DNA of 14,865 nt from CAYMLQ01 sp964390795. GTDB taxonomy: Bacteria > Verrucomicrobiota > Kiritimatiellia > RFP12 > UBA1067. Shown piece by piece: positions 13,924-14,865 of the stretch. The stretch is from contig CAYMLQ010000110.1 of NCBI GenBank assembly GCA_964390795.1, positions 1 to 14,865 of the forward strand, given 5' to 3'. How positions within the stretch are numbered: the stretch's first letter is position 1; the number at the start of each line of letters is the position of its first letter. The translations under genes were made by a program, and so were the position numbers. Below the pieces are notes generated by a model. It did no database searches. It was not told where the DNA came from and was given only the letters and a program-made list of their open reading frames with translations.

Positions 13924-14763
13924 TTACAGCAGATCCCGGATTTGGTTGGCCTCGCGGATGAGCGCTGCCAGCTTGGCGTAGTCATCCGACGCGAGCGCCT
14001 GACGAAACGCCTGTAGGCGTTCGGAGAAGGCGTCGATCGCCTTCAGCACGTGCTCGCGGTTCTGCTGGAAAATGGGCACCCACATCTCCGGCGAACTTTT
14101 GGCCAGGCGCACGGTGGAGGCGAAGCCGCCGCCCGCCAGGCGCGGCACGGCGTAGCCTGCCTTCTCCTCGTTTTGCACGGCGAGCGAGAGCGCGTAGGCG
14201 GCCACGTGCGAGAGGTGCGAGACGTAGGCCGCGTGGCGGTCGTGCTGCTCGGAAGACATGAACTCGAACTTGAGTCCCACGGCATAGAACAGCTCCAGCG
14301 CGGTCTTGCAGGCGTCGGGCGCGCTCCATTCCAGGTCGCAGAGCAGCACGGTCTTGCCTTTAAAAAGGCCTTCCAGAGCGGCGTCCGGGCCCGCGTTCTC
14401 GGTGCCCGCCATGGGGTGGGCAGCCACATAGCGCTCGCGGTTCGGATGATTCCGCACGGTTTCGGCGAGCTGGAATTTGGTGGAGCCCAGATCGATGACG
14501 GTCTGCGTCGGGCGCACCGCGTCGAGCACGCTGGGCAACAGGGTCTCGATAGCATCCACCGGCACGGCCAGCAGCACCACGTCGCTCAGCCGCAACGCCT
14601 CGTCGAGTGCGACCGTGCGGTCAACGAGACCGAGCTGCAGGGCACGCGCGGCGTTCGCTTCGGACGCGTCGGTGCCGAGCAGCTCGCTCGCGAGCCCGGC
14701 TGCGCGCAGGTCTTTGGCGAACGAGCCGCCGATCAGGCCGAGGCCGATGATAGAGAGTGTCAT
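13924..14763 (-). CDS. tyrA: Prephenate dehydrogenase
   Basis: The 279-residue cytoplasmic enzyme oxidatively decarboxylates prephenate to 4-hydroxyphenylpyruvate in tyrosine synthesis. It has the N-terminal dinucleotide fold IIGLGLIGGSFAKDL (5-19), VIDLGSTK (89-96), the catalytic HPMAG (116-120), and SHLSH (182-186) in the helical dimerisation half. No ACT regulatory domain or fused chorismate mutase is present. ATG 14763 was chosen because the Rossmann strand starts right after it; 21 extra residues upstream in the same frame read as non-protein. There is no clear Shine-Dalgarno. An arogenate preference cannot be excluded from sequence alone. Confidence 0.95.
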   Translation of the reverse strand: MTLSIIGLGLIGGSFAKDLRAAGLASELLGTDASEANAARALQLGLVDRTVALDEALRLSDVVLLAVPVDAIETLLPSVLDAVRPTQTVIDLGSTKFQLAETVRNHPNRERYVAAHPMAGTENAGPDAALEGLFKGKTVLLCDLEWSAPDACKTALELFYAVGLKFEFMSSEQHDRHAAYVSHLSHVAAYALSLAVQNEEKAGYAVPRLAGGGFASTVRLAKSSPEMWVPIFQQNREHVLKAIDAFSERLQAFRQALASDDYAKLAALIREANQIRDLL

Positions 14764-14769
14764 GTGGAA

Positions 14770-14790
14770 GGGTTCAGGGTTCGGGGTTCG
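14770..14790. repeat. Three heptamer repeats in the tyrA leader
   Basis: GGGTTCA, GGGTTCG and GGGTTCG run head to tail seven to 27 bases upstream of the tyrA ATG. The function is unknown; such a run is prone to copy-number change. Confidence 0.6.
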
Positions 14791-14807
14791 GAAAACACAA
14801 TGCGCAT

Positions 14808-14836
14808 AGTGTAGACGGCACGGCACGCCCGCGCAA
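14808..14836 (-). promoter_or_regulatory. Candidate tyrA promoter
   Basis: On the minus strand TTGCGC (14836-14831) lies 17 bases before TACACT (14813-14808), about 45 bases from the start codon. The match to consensus is modest and has no other support. Confidence 0.3.
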
Positions 14837-14865
14837 GTGAAACGTCGGGGGAAAGCAGGTTAAGG

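Overview
This is a GC-rich bacterial window. It probably comes from the PVC group, with Kiritimatiellota or a related Verrucomicrobia/Lentisphaerae lineage as my best guess. That placement rests on general knowledge, not a search. The supporting signs are several secreted polysaccharide-related or beta-solenoid proteins with a choice-of-anchor-Q or glycine-rich style, C-termini of the type FYRL, few clear Shine-Dalgarno sites, and intergenic regions full of REP-like palindromes.

Layout. 1-443 has no gene but holds a complete small inverted-repeat element (64-311) inside a perfect 9-bp direct duplication. 444-1667 (+) is a secreted parallel beta-helix protein. 1668-1917 holds a half copy of the same element family around a large nested hairpin. 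1918-4506 (+) is a secreted glycoside hydrolase family 9 enzyme. 4518-4675 is a second complete copy of the element, just after the hydrolase stop codon. 4687-5469 (+) is the headless C-terminal remnant of a glycine-rich secreted protein. On the minus strand, 11779-6386 encodes a 1797-residue exported protein made of three near-complete repeats of about 420 residues plus a partial fourth; lipA (6339-5461) follows it. 11861-12215 has no gene and contains a GTAG-footed REP pair inside its own inverted-repeat element. On the plus strand come an AbrB/VapB-type antitoxin (12216-12440), a nine-codon stub that looks like the beginning of a lost VapC toxin (12437-12463), and a 6-phosphofructokinase (12460-13626). 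On the minus strand, tyrA (14763-13924) is followed closely by a small three-helix membrane protein (13917-13636).

How the parts relate. The hydrolase and beta-helix protein fit a polysaccharide-degrading lifestyle. lipA, pfk and tyrA are ordinary metabolic genes with no evident link to them. The strongest unexplained structure is the family of short elements with GTAATCGGTTGGTGG ends. Two copies have matching flanking duplications, and each complete copy carries a pair of hairpins whose tetraloops are complementary to each other. The large modular protein and the stub toxin gene fused to the start of pfk are the other points most worth checking.
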